The position numbers and the translations under genes are program-made. This document shows positions 1 through 16,744 of a stretch of 64,000 bases of DNA, in pieces. How positions within the stretch are numbered: the first letter of the stretch is position 1; each line of letters begins with the position of its first letter. The notes under the pieces were generated by a model that was given only the letters and a program-made list of their open reading frames with translations, was not told the DNA's origin and made no database searches. Source of the stretch: Halocaridina rubra (Eukaryota; Arthropoda; Malacostraca; Decapoda; Atyidae); NCBI GenBank assembly GCA_037179515.1, contig JAXCGZ010021072.1:1-64000 (forward strand), written 5' to 3'.

Positions 1-2336
1 AATGCTGGATAAAGCTGCTCTCGTCCCTCTTCTACCAACTGCATCATTTCCAAACAAAGAGCACTTAATGCTAAAACAACTTTATTAATGAGTTTGTTAT
101 CAGTCTGAACCAGTTGAACCAGAGAGGTATTTTCAAATGGCATCATCTGGAACAAAAATACCCGTATCATAAAGAACTTATATAAGAACATTTCTAAACA
201 TTACAATTTACAGACATGATTAAAGATGGAAACAGTAAACAGCTAATCCATATTTAGTCATTTCATAAATAAAGATAGAAATATTAAACAGCAAACCAAG
301 ATCAAGTATGCCTTATCCGATTTTATACACCATGTGAGAATTCTAATAATCTATTGGTACAATAAGCCAGTCTGATGTAGCTTGGTCACCCTGTTTAGAA
401 CTATTATACACCAATACTCTACCCTTGCTTGCAATGGCGTAAAACAGATTTAATAAAAAATATTGATAATATAATAACATACATCTTTCTATGCATATAT
501 GACTTACCTTGAGGGATACAGGATCACAAAATGCATTCCATTGGGGAATAGGATGAGGTCCAAGGGCCTCAATAATTTCCTCCAACTGATCACCATGCTG
601 TTCAACAATACTGTTATACCGTCGAAGTTCATATTCAGCAACAGCCTCTAAAGGAGACATATATATTTGTACTCGCTAAGTTCATTCAAGTACCAAAGAG
701 AAACAAAGTATATGGAAATAGTGATTTCTTATTCTATGGTTGTAACTGAGTGGCTTCATCAATATTAATAAAAAAAAAAAAAGGAGCAACATTCCTATGC
801 ATTGCTTCTCATGATATGCTATACATATTACAATCAAAACCAGAATCAAGTCAATATAATTCAAAACTCTAAGTTGGAATGTAGTGCAGCAAATGAATCC
901 TCCCTGTAAACTGATTAAAAATGTCTATAAAAAAAAAAACACGATTGTCTGGTAGAGACAAAAAGTATAAACTAATAGTGGTATTATACCACTTTCTATC
1001 ACTTAACAAGCTCTTGTATGTTGCACCTAGGAAATACTTATAATAACACAATAATATGTTTTATGTAGAAATATTTTCTTTTTTTATATCAAGCTGCAAG
1101 GCAGGACCATTCTTATAATAATTAACGAAGAATAAATGGTTTTTATTTCTTCTTAATATTATACAATAGATTATTACTTTGATTTTTTAGCATACAATTG
1201 TGCCCAGGGTTATTTACTATCCCACTGTCAAATTATCACAAAATCTAAACCAGTCAGCTACTGGCATACGGAACATACAACCCAAGAAATCAATTTCATT
1301 AGTACACTAATGGTATGCAAGACACAACCTAGTTGTTTTAATTTTCAGTGACGTCTGTGCAATATTAAACCTATCTAAAATACAAAAAATGTGCTTACTG
1401 TGACAGTAACAAATATTCATATTAGCATGTGGGCTTAATAGGGCTTAGGTACAGTACAAAATTCATGGTGGTTGCAAATACCATAATGCTCTCCAAATTA
1501 GATTAATAACATTCTGAATGGAGTTAAATGAGAATCCTAACCTAACTAAACTCCCCTAATCTAATTCAAATTTGAAGTTATGGAAGGATGCATAAAACGA
1601 ATCTTGATCCAAAACATTATAAGTAATTCAAAAACCCTTCGTAAATATAAGCATAAAAGTTTGGGTTAAGATTTGTTTTATACACCCCTCCATAACTTGT
1701 ATGCATACCTCATCATATAGTGATTGTATGACATATATAAGTTAGGATTTGGTTCATGGACCCTGCCATAACTCTTATTTGTCAATAATCTAACAAAATT
1801 TCTTTGATATCTATGTCTAAAAACTCACGTGCCCCACTCCTGGAAAACTGATGCTTAGAAAAAAAAATAACTCAAACATATTTATGGTATTAAAAATAAG
1901 CAAAAAAAGAGGTGTGGCTGTTATGTACTCGAGACGCGAGAAACACCGCCAATTTTCAAGTGAGCCACGCTGCTGTGTAAACAACTACAGTTACCCTATT
2001 AAGGTATGTATTTAAATAACTACCTCAACTAACCCAGATTAGGTTAGGCTCTTTAAATAGTGAACTATAACTATGTTATTTTCACCAAAGTACTAGTTTT
2101 CCTAGAGTGGGTGACGTGAGCTTTAGACATAAATTATGGTGGGGTGTGTAAAACAAATTTTAACCAATATTCTGTCACAATGATGAGGAAGCTGCTTCAG
2201 CATGCACTATTTTTTTTTTTTTTTACTTATGGGAGAAGTGGCACTTAATAAATGTAAATGTTCATATAAACAATATTTTTAATAATTTTAGAAACTTACT
2301 ATGGCTATTTTCATCGTAATCTATCTCGCCACCCAT
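1..2336 (-). CDS. Unidentified helical protein, first three exons (partial)
   Basis: Three minus-strand segments join in phase. Exon 1 is 2336-2300 (ATG at 2336-2334, 37 nt, donor GTAAGT). Exon 2 is 671-508 (164 nt, acceptor GAG, donor GTAAGT). Exon 3 is 146-1 (acceptor TTTTTGTTCCAG), which runs off the window. Exons 1 and 2 total 67 codons and end in phase 0, and exon 3 stays open to the edge. The product starts MGGEIDYDENSH and continues with MSPLEAVAEYELRRYNSIVE, a WNAF motif and a hydrophobic helical stretch LINKVVLALSALCLEMM. There is no signal peptide or obvious catalytic motif in the roughly 115 residues seen. Composition and splice signals argue for a real conserved intracellular protein, but I do not recognise the family. 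The exon 2 acceptor is chosen because the nearer TTAG four bases upstream would put the frame out. The gene is divergent from the candidate gene at 2462. Confidence 0.7.
682..2160. other. Intron 1 of the left-edge gene, with a dispersed repeat
   Basis: This is A+T-rich intronic sequence of the minus-strand left-edge gene. From about 1670 to 2160 it holds a dispersed repeat that recurs at about 9040-9700. Shared landmarks are the segment 'cacccctccat' followed by a TGACATATA-like stretch, a CTCGAG-anchored block with 'gccacgctg' and 'gtaaac', and a tail with 'cctaacc' / 'gattaggt' motifs. I see no coding signal in it. Confidence 0.6.
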
Positions 2337-2461
2337 TGTGCAGCAGTTGAAAACAATTGGATCCGCCCCCTTATTTTACGTCGAAGTACGAAACCATTCC
2401 AATAGAAATTCTATTGGCACTGATATTTCGCTGTGTCCTATGTTATCAAAAGCACATTACT
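2337..2461. promoter_or_regulatory. Putative bidirectional promoter gap
   Basis: Only 125 bp separate the minus-strand start codon at 2336 from the plus-strand candidate start at 2462. If both gene models hold, the core promoters and 5' leaders of both genes lie here or overlap the first exons. No convincing TATA box is visible. This is an inference from layout only. Confidence 0.3.
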
Positions 2462-3157
2462 ATGATTGACTTTATTTCAAAATGTCACAGATATTACACA
2501 TTAACACACAATAATATATCTCGTTCTTATCCTCTTCCAGGATGTGCAGGTCGGTCCTTCTGTCAGGTGACTGTTTACATCTTAAATTATATTTTGATAA
2601 ACAGTAAATTCATGAATGTTAATGATATCGCTGCAAGCATAAACAAATGATACTAAGTCTTATGCAAGCAAAAAAATATTATTTAAATCACGGAAATACA
2701 ATCACAAAAGTTAATCGGTGAAGAGAGAAGGTATAACTAATGTTATAGAGAAAATTGAGCACTTTCTCCTCTCTGTAATAATTATTACAGAAATTGGCAC
2801 TTTCTCGTCATACTTTGTTCTCAGGAATTCGCGATAATCTCCTATCCTTACTATGTTCTGGAGGTGTAAGTGACTTCTCAGCTACACTAGTAGCATTGCT
2901 TCTCTTGCATTTCACAGATTGCTTGTCCATGGATAACGTACTAGGAAGCGTTTTCCTCACTATGTTACTTTCTTTTAGACAGCTTAAGCGAGACCTATGA
3001 GCTACCCAAGCTTCGTATCCTGGGCATAGTGCTAGGAGAGGTTCAATTAATGCTCAGATACTGTGCAGTGAAGACAAAAATGAGAATTCTGTTAGGAGAT
3101 GAAGCTTTCAAGAATATTGAGAATATATTTGAAAAGGAAACGAGAGTATCAAGGTGA
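2462..3157 (+). CDS. Candidate small spliced gene, 118 aa, unknown function
   Basis: Three exons fit together in phase: 2462-2566 (105 nt, ATG, donor GTGACT), 2791-2863 (73 nt, acceptor TAATAATTATTACAG, donor GTGTAAG) and 2979-3157 (179 nt, acceptor TTACTTTCTTTTAG, stop TGA). The sum is 357 nt, 118 residues. The product begins MIDFISKCHRYYTLTHNN, is basic and aromatic at the N terminus, and has a helical C-terminal half with LRILGIVLGEVQLMLRY and DEAFKNIENIFEKE. AATAAA at 3416-3421 would serve as poly(A) signal. Both donors are weak. Immediately after the stop another frame stays open to 3303 and ends in a hydrophobic segment, so the true C terminus may differ. No family is recognised. The opposite strand also has a competing open frame. 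The model is by eye. Confidence 0.4.
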
Positions 3158-3572
3158 CAGACGCGTGGACCGTTAGAGAGGCCATCCAGACTTACTTTCC
3201 CAGCTCCAATTTCTTCCGTTCACCCCCATCATGGGCACTAACAGTCTTTAATATTCTCTTCATAGCTGTTTTTCTTGTAATAGCAAGCATCTTTTTTATG
3301 TAGATGTTTAAAATTTTTCTTTTCTTTTGCTATCCTTGTATAGCAGCCTTATTTTTGTTACTGGCAATTGCATGGTAGACTCAGTAAAGAAATCACTGCA
3401 TTTTTTAAGCCAATCAATAAACATAAGCAAAAATAAAATCCAAGGCATAATAAAGTAAATAATGTAAGCAAGCTTTACTCTAGTGGCACAACATTGGAGG
3501 TTTTAAAGCTCAAGTATGAAACATGTCATCAGATGTATGCAGATATAGATATATTATCCAAATAGTTTTATA
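3158..3572 (+). other. Probable 3' region of the candidate small gene
   Basis: Positions 3154-3303 are open in one frame and encode a hydrophobic stretch (NILFIAVFLVIASIFFM) before TAG. Poly(A)-signal-like AATAAA lies at 3416-3421, with further A/T-rich AATAAA-type motifs to about 3465. No repeat family is evident until the 3' end of a CR1 copy at about 3573. Confidence 0.35.
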
Positions 3573-5195
3573 AATGTGCTTACGGGAAAGAGCCCAAAGC
3601 TCGTATCTTCCCATCTCCTGATTGGCTCCATTTTGTACTTAGTGATACTTATCAGACCTGTCCTTAAAACTATGGATTGAGATAGCATTAACTACCTCCT
3701 CGCTCAGCCAATTCCAATTATCAACTACTCTTACACTGAAAAAGTATTGCCTTACATCCTGCAAAGAAGTTTTCTTACGAAGCTTCAAACTATGACCTCT
3801 AGTTCTAGAGCCTGCCATATCAAAATATCGAGCCCTATCCACTCTATCATAACCATGAAGGAACTTAAAGACTGTTACCATATCCCCCCTCACTCTTTTA
3901 GCTTCCAGTGATGGTAAGTCTAATTCCCTCAGCCTCTCATCATAACTGAGATTGCGTATTTCTGGCACCAGTTTTGTGGCATGTCTTTGAACTTTTTCAA
4001 GCTTAGCTATGTGCTTTTTCAAGTGTGGATTCCAAAAGGGGGCTGCATATTCAAGTTTTGGCCTCACATAGGTTACATAAATATTTCTGAACATTTCCTT
4101 GTCCATGTGCCTGAAGGGTACCCTTACATTTGATAAGAATGCATATGCTGCCCTTACTATGCCATTTATATGTATTTCTGGAGACAAATCTGCCAGTATG
4201 TTTACTCCTAGATCTCTCTCTCATTTTCTGTCTCTTGAAGTTGTACTCCAGCCACCGAATAGTCAAGCTTGGGCCTTTTTGCATTTGTACCCATTCTCAT
4301 TACCTTACATTTTGAAGAACTGAATTTCATTAGCCACTTTTCTGACCACTCATGCAGACTATTTAGATCTTCCTGAAGTTCTCTACCATTGTTCTCGTTT
4401 CCTACTTTTTTCACAATCTTTGCATCATCTGCAAACATATTCATGAATGAATTTACAGACTCTGGTAGGTCATTTACATATACAAAGAACAAAAGTGTTC
4501 CTAAAACTGAACCCTGTGGAACTCCACTACTAACTCTTCTCCATTCAGACACTGAGTGTCTTACTCTAGCCCTCTGTTCCCTTCCTTCTAAGTAAGTTTT
4601 TATCCATTCCAAGACATTTCCACCTATTCTAGCCATTGCATGCAGCTTCCTAATAAGTCTCCCATGTGGAACAGTGTCAAACGCTTTCTGGAAGTCAAGG
4701 AATATGCAATCTGCCCAGCCCTCTCTTTCCTGTAAGATTCGGCTTACCTCATCATAAAATTCTAATAAGTTTGTTACTGTTGATCTACCTTCTCTGAAGC
4801 CATGTTGCCTCGCTGACATAAAGTTGAAGGATTCCAAGTGAAGAGAGATATGTTTCCTTAGTAGTTTCTCCATAACTTTACAAACTATGCTGGTCAAGGA
4901 AACTGGTTTATAGTTCGGAGCCGTATCCCTCCTTCCCTTTTTGAATATAGGTATCACGTTTGCTTGTTTCCAGCATCTTGGAATCTCCCCTGACTCCAGT
5001 GGCTTTTTAAATATGATACTTAGTGCCACTGATATTGAGTTTGCGCATTTTTTAAGTACATGAGGGGATATGTCATCAAGACCTGTAGCTTTATGAACAT
5101 CTAACTCCATCAGCGCTTTGCATACCTCTGTGGCTGTAAGGTTGATGTTCTCTAATACCAGCCCTTGAGCTTCTATCTCTGCAATCTGAGGGGGG
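3573..5195 (-). mobile_element. CR1-like LINE, copy A, 5'-truncated
   Basis: Minus-strand reverse transcriptase of a CR1-clade non-LTR retrotransposon. The open frame 5110-4208 contains RT motifs in order: AFDTVPH, SGVPQGSVLG and the catalytic FADD box (MFADDAKIVKK). The frame 4187-3639 carries the family's C-terminal block ([45 protein letters not shown]). The two frames are split near 4215 by a (CT) dinucleotide expansion relative to the copy at 32.5 kb, so the copy is dead. The 3' UTR ends near 3573 with the family's 'gggaaagagcccaaagctcg' signature (reverse strand). The 5' end is truncated at about 5195, where it abuts the 3' UTR of an RTE-like element. The clade is inferred from similarity to the vertebrate CR1 C-terminal motif layout. 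Confidence 0.9.
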
Positions 5196-8100
5196 GTGTC
5201 GCTCCATAAATGCCAACTCCCCTACTGCCCCTACCACAGGGCTACCTCTGTAAGATGCAGCCCCGTGGTAACAGCAGATGCCCATTAGAGCTGTGTCACA
5301 ATCGCTCGACACTCATTCTTATTCCTAGCAAGCTCACTTGCTTCCCTCACATCCATCCTCCTATCATTCAGGGCTCTCCTTACTCCATCCATCCACCCAA
5401 ACCTAGGCCTCCCTCTAGCATTTAGCTCATCAACTCTTGCATTCATCACCTTTTCAGCAGTCTTTCATCATCCATCCCTTCCACATGGCCAAACCATCTC
5501 AGAACATTCATGTTTACTCTGGCTCCAAATTCTCTCCTCACACCCGTTCTTGCTCTCACCACTTCATTCCTAACCCTACCTAACCGAGATATACAAATCA
5601 TACTCCTCAGGCATTTCATCTCAAACACATTTAGTTTCCGTCTCTCACTTACTTTCATACCTCATAACTCTGATCCATACATCACTGTTGGCACAACAAC
5701 TTTCTCATGCAAAACTTTCTTAACATTCAATTTCAACCCTGTGTTCTTCATCACTCCTTACAAAGCACCCAGCACTTTACATCCTTCATTCAGTCTGTGA
5801 CACACATCTGCCTCCACTCCACCATTTGCAGCTATAACCAAGCCAAAATACTTAAACTGATTAACTTCCTCAAGTGTCTCTCCATTCAACATAGCATTCA
5901 ATCCAGCACCATCCTCATTTCTCGTACACCTCATAACCTTACTCTTTCCCATATTCACTAGCAACTACCTTCTCTCACACACCATTCCAAATTCAGACAC
6001 AAACTGACACAGCTTCTCCTCTGAATCTGCCACCACCACAGTATCATCTGCAAACAGCAACTGATTCAGCTCCCACTCGTTATCACCCCAACCTACCATT
6101 CTCAAACCTCGACCACGCACTCGCTCATTCACCTCTTTTACAACTCCATCAATATACAAATTGAACAGCCATGGTGACATCACACATGCCTGTCTCAGTC
6201 CCACACTCACTGGAAACCACTCACTCACTTCATTCCCTACCCTAACACAAGCTCTACTGCCCTAATACAAACTCTTCACTGCATGCAGCAGTTTACCATC
6301 AATTCCATAAAACCTCAAAATATTCCACATGGCCTATCTATCAACTCTACTATATGCTTTCTCCAGATCCAAAAAGGCAAAATACACATCCTAACACTTT
6401 GCTGAATATTTCTCATATAATTGCCTAACTATAAAAATCTGATCTATTCAACCTCTACCTCTCCTAAAACCACTATGCACTTCTGCGATCACATTTTCTG
6501 ACTTATCCCTAATCCTATTATTCAGTATCCTACCATACACTTTTCCTACCACACTCAACAAACTTATACCCCTAAAATTACTGCATTCATACACATCTCC
6601 CTTACCTTTGCATAGGGGCACTATACAAGCAATCACCCATTCCACTGGCACCATTGACAACATAAAGCATATATTAAACACTCTCACTAACCATTCCAAT
6701 GCAGTCACACCCCCTTCTTTCAGCATCTCCGCTCTCATAAAATGCCTTTTTCATCTCCTCTCTTGTAATCTCTCTCTCATTTTCATCTCCCATTACTGGC
6801 ACTTGAACACCCCCCACTGCCACTATAGCTGCATCTCTATTTTCCTCAATATTCAGCAAGCACTCAAAATATTCTGCCCGTCTTTTCCTTGCATCGTTCC
6901 CTCTTAACTTCTGTTCATTCACATTTCTCACTGTCTCTTACATCCTCGATCCACCCTTCCTTACTCTCTTCACTTCTCTCCAAAACTTCTTTTTATTCTC
7001 CTCATATGACCTACTAAAATCCTGTCCCCACCTAACATTTACCAACCTCTTCTCTTCCTCTACCTTCCGCTTGGTTTCCAAATCCCCCCCCCCCATATCT
7101 TTCATACTTCTCCCTACTATTACACTGCAGCCATTCCTCAAAAGCCCTCTTTTTCCCTTCCACCTTCATTTTCACCCCTTCATTCCATCACTCTCTGCCC
7201 CTCCTCATACCACCTCCAACAAACCTCTTTCCACACACATCACTTGCATGTCCCACAACACATTCTTTCATCAACCCCCAGTCCTCCTCTAACTCCCCAA
7301 TTTCTCTTTCTTTCACCCTGTCATATGCCACTTTCAACCTGTCCTGATATTCCTGTCTCTTCTCTGGCTTTTTCAACTCTTCCACCTTCACTATTTCCCT
7401 TCTACATCCCCCACTCTATTTCCCCACTTTTGCATCAACCAAAAAATGATCAGACATCCCAGCAGCCACACCCCTAAATGCATGCATATATTTCACTCTA
7501 TCAATCATGCTCTTTGCTACCAACACATAATCCATCAGTGCTTTATGTTTCATTCTTCCATTTGCCACTCTCAACCATGTATGCTTATTTATTAACTTCT
7601 TCTTGAAAAAACTATTACCTATCACCAACTCTTGCTCAACACATAGCTAACAGTCTCTCGCCACTCTCATTCCCACCTGATACCCCATACTTTCCTACAA
7701 CACCTTCTACCTCTCCATCACCCACTCTGGCATTCAAGCCACCCAACACAACCACATAGTTCCCTCTACTAAGACCATCCACACACCTAGTTAACTAATT
7801 CCAGAATTCATCCCGCTCTTCCCCACTTCTCTCACATACTGGCCCATACGCACTAACAAAAGCCCAACATTCCCTACCTATCCTAGCCCTCACCCACATC
7901 AGCCTAGATGACACTTCTTTCCATTCCACTACCTTATTTACCATCCATTCACTCAGCAATAAAGCCACACATTCTCTCGCTCTCCCCCTTTCAACCCACT
8001 TCTCCTTTTCCTTTCATCTTCGTCTCACACAGTGCCAATACATCCATCCTCCTCCTACCAAACATATATCCAATCTCTTATCTTTTGCTCTCTATCGTAC

Positions 8101-8320
8101 TACAACCACGCACATTTAGACAGCCCAAAACTAGAGTTTTGGGAGAAGTTATTCTCCCCTCTACTCCCCTTCTTCTTTGACGTCTCGCGGGAGGTTAATA
8201 CAAGGCGGGGATTCCCAGTCCCCTCGCCCTGTCCACTTTTAGTAGCCTCTTACGACACGCAGGGAATACGTTGGGGCTATTCTTTGATGTTGTATCCGCC
8301 ACATTTCGAATGTCACATAT
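5196..8320 (-). mobile_element. RTE-like LINE, long degenerate copy
   Basis: This is a nearly full-length second LINE family on the minus strand. From 5' to 3' it has a leader with 'gggattcccagtcccc' (8185-8235); an apurinic-endonuclease-type domain (about 8150-7400, with GGLNARVGDGE and MSDHFLVDAK); a linker (7390-6910); and an RT domain (6740-5965, with LQYF-type fingers, the VGLRQACVMSPWLFNLYIDG box and LLFADDTVVVADS). The C-terminal block has ERRKLNVFEMKCLRSM and RWFGHVEGMDDERLLK (5658-5446). Stops and shifts break it into many short frames. Its 3' UTR is cut at about 5196 by a CR1 copy: about 220 nt found in the copy at 45.4-45.6 kb are missing. RTE superfamily placement is tentative. 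The family identity with 44120-45640 is evident. Confidence 0.85.
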
Positions 8321-8573
8321 AAGCCCTTTATATTTTTCTTCATTTCATAGAAGCAAATACATTTCATATTGCCTAATAAACTAAATAACAGTTTGTGCGC
8401 CTCGTATTCTTATGGCATGTATTATTTATAGAGCTTTTATTTAAAGCGCCAGCATGAGTGTTAGAAATATGGCGCTGTTACTGTTCGCACAGGACATGAA
8501 ACGAACTCTAGTATAATCAGAGATCTATTCGCCCCTTTAAGCTCTTCAGGAAGTTGTAAACAAGAGTGGAGCA
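8321..8573 (+). promoter_or_regulatory. RPL37A: RPL37A promoter and 5' leader
   Basis: About 250 bp lie between the 5' end of the RTE-like LINE and the RPL37A start codon. Ribosomal-protein genes start transcription at a C within a pyrimidine tract (5'TOP). Candidate tracts are 'gcccctttaagctcttc' (8531-8547) and CTCTTC within it. A TATA-like 'agtataatc' lies at about 8512. The exact start cannot be fixed without RNA data. Confidence 0.4.
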
Positions 8574-14301
<5,728 letters not shown>

Positions 14302-14309
14302 AAATAAAC

Positions 14310-15470
14310 TGTTTAAGTGAAGTATGGCGTTTTATTTAATAACCTTTTTTTTATTTTTTTGTTCTAATATTCGTTGTTAATGAAAATTAATAATATATTT
14401 TCTTTTAGTTCTATATCCCTTTATATTCATAACCTTGTTTTTTCTATGCTCATTAAGAATTTCATACTGTAAATGACTTATATCAGCTTTAGACTCTTCA
14501 CTACTGTACTATTTAAATATCCCATGCTGTTTGTAATGATATATTTTTCACAGGGGGTCAAGTACAAGGACTGATTATGTTTGTCATTAAAAAAATTTCT
14601 CCCCACTATTAATCCCCATCAAGGAATGGACACAGATGGCTTGAAGCTTAAGAATGAAGGCTGTATGCCCTTCCTATCTCCCCACTTTGGGCTCAATCAC
14701 GAGTCCATCTCACAAGTCGCGCACTCTTCAGGATTGTTATGATTCAAATCAGAATGATTTATTCTACAGAATATGGTGAAATGTCTGATTCAGTTTAGTT
14801 GATTATATAGTTACGCTATTTATTCCAGTGGAAATAAATGTAATTTACTACTTGGTAATGATTTAACTATTATGTGCTGGTTCTTGCTTAGTTCCCTCGG
14901 AGGGAGAATGGTAAGAATATACTTCTTCCATGTTTCTCTAAATGTCAAAAATATTGACTAAATGGGGCAGAGTGAGAGGACTGGGAATCCCCTCCATTGT
15001 ATTTTCTTCCTGCAGAGAGTAGATATTTTGCTCTGACTCAGCCATCCCTCTTGTAAGGTGAATATGGCTCTTGTGTATAGAGACTTAAAAAGTAGCAAAA
15101 TAGTTTAACATTTTAAATTTACCAATGGAAATTTTAGGCTGTTTCAGTCTTGTATCAGTTTTAAGTCTGATAAAAGTATAAACATAGAACCAAGATAGAG
15201 GTATTTTAAACAAAGAATGTATATAGCTTTGCACCTCCCCACTTTCTAGCAAATTTAATAGATCAAAGTCATCATGGTAGGTGTATGACTCCCAAAAAGC
15301 ATAACTGGATAGCAGAAAGTTTGTGAGCACCATCCATATTATCTTCCAACTTTCATGTCATTCCATGGAAGAAATGCACAAATTATAGAGCTTCATTTTG
15401 GAAAAAATGTAAAAACCCTCTCCCCCTTTTCATGGTAGAAGTAATTTGCAAATTGTTCAAAAGAAAATGT
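14310..15470. other. Intergenic, no gene seen
   Basis: A+T-rich sequence downstream of RPL37A. A short patch at about 14970-14990 ('gaggactgggaatcccctcc') resembles the leader of the RTE-like LINE (8190-8240 reversed) and may be a small relic. The minus-strand 82-codon frame at 15333-15085 has no recognisable motif. Confidence 0.45.
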
Positions 15471-15499
15471 AATGGTTGCTCCTAAGCAGTTATTTACGG

Positions 15500-16620
15500 C
15501 AGGTGTTGAGAGGATTTTTTCATCATATGGTTCTGTACAATCTAAACTTTGTAATCAGTTCCATCAGGAAAAGGCATCAAAGCTGGTGGCTGTTCATAGG
15601 CATTTCAACACTTGCAATTTTTACAAAGGCTGAGAACTGAAAGCATGTATAATTCTGTTCTATACATTCAAACTGCAAAAGGTATACCTGAACTGTTCAT
15701 AAACATGTCTGCTGAGCACATTTTCAATATTACTCTTAATTATATGATGAAAAATTTGAGTTAAGTATCTTATTAACAATTGCAGTGTATTCTTCAAAAG
15801 AGTATCAAAGCTGAAGACTGTTCATAAGTATTTCATCAAAACATACTATCGATATTAGGTGTTTTTAGGTGAAAAGTTTTGTAAAAAGTATAATTTTGTA
15901 GTAGAATATTTTTCTTTTCTTTTTGAGAAATATCCCTGCTGCAGTTTTCTTTCATAAATACAGTTGTTCCTCAGCTTGTGCTGTAAACTGGTTCCACCAC
16001 GTCCTATATAAGTCAAATATTGCATATAGTCCAAATTCTTGTGTTACTGTGAATAATGCCTATATTTCTGTTCTGTACTTAAACTTTGCCAAATATAATA
16101 TAAATTTATATAAAAACTACTTTAGTTGCTAGAATGTATCTTTTGGGGAAGAATATTTGAGAATGAAGTATCTCGGCGATTGCAGTGTATTTTTCAAAAG
16201 AGTATCAAAGCTGGAGACTGTTGGTAAGCATTTCATCAAAGCATACTTTCCGAATTAGATTTTAGGGGGTGAAAAGTTTTGTAAAAAGTACATTTACTTA
16301 TGTTGTACTATTGTCCAATTTTGTAGTAGGATATTTTTTCTTTCTTTTTGAGAAAGATGCCTAATGCTTTGTTCTCTTATAAATACAGTTGTCCTTCAAC
16401 TTGCAAGGTAAATTTGTTCTACCACGTCCCATATGTCAAAAATAGCATATAGTCCAAGTGCTTGTGTAACTATAATATAATATTTTCACAACTTCCGGTA
16501 TACTCTGAATAATGCCTAGATTACTGTTGTGTATGTAAACTTTGCCTAATAGAATATAAATTTATAAAAAAAAAAATTTTGTAGTTGCTAGAATGTATTT
16601 TTTTTGGGAAAACTTGTGAA
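15500..16620. repeat. Tandem direct duplication, about 390-400 bp unit
   Basis: The block beginning 'caaaagagtatcaaagctg' recurs at about 15795 and 16194, with a degenerate partial copy near 15560. Each unit runs through 'gaaaagttttgtaaaaagta', 'ttttctttctttttgagaaa', 'aaatacagttgt', 'ccaccacgtcc' and 'gaataatgcct', to 'gttgctagaatgtat'. The units have diverged by many substitutions and indels. Confidence 0.8.
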
Positions 16621-16692
16621 TATTTTTTTCCTATATTTTCCAACTGTACTCAAAGCCGCAATAATATCATGTAGGATGAGGGACAACTGCGC
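16386..16692. mobile_element. Candidate MITE with CAGTTGTCC termini
   Basis: The left end, CAGTTGTCCTTCAACTTGC, follows a TA. The right end, at about 16678-16692, is the inverted form (GAGGGACAACTG). The right flank is not TA, so one side of the duplication is mutated or the boundary is wrong. A related left end is present at 15962 in the neighbouring duplicate. The termini are Tigger-like. Confidence 0.55.
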
Positions 16693-16744
16693 ATGCTATA
16701 AGGGCAGTTGAAGTTCGTAGTTGTTATCTTGCTCACCTTTGAGG

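Noticed and set aside
2811..3234. Minus-strand two-exon gene overlapping the plus-strand candidate (start-like ATG near 3233, donor GTAAGT at about 3204, acceptor CCCAG at about 3027, Ser/Lys-rich tail ending at 2811).
   Set aside because: Phases and splice sites can be made to fit, but there is no poly(A) signal downstream on that strand. The plus-strand model has three in-phase exons and AATAAA at 3416. It remains a competing reading that RNA data could settle.
15085..15333. An 82-codon minus-strand frame as a gene.
   Set aside because: Its composition is typical of A+T-rich noncoding sequence and no motif is present.
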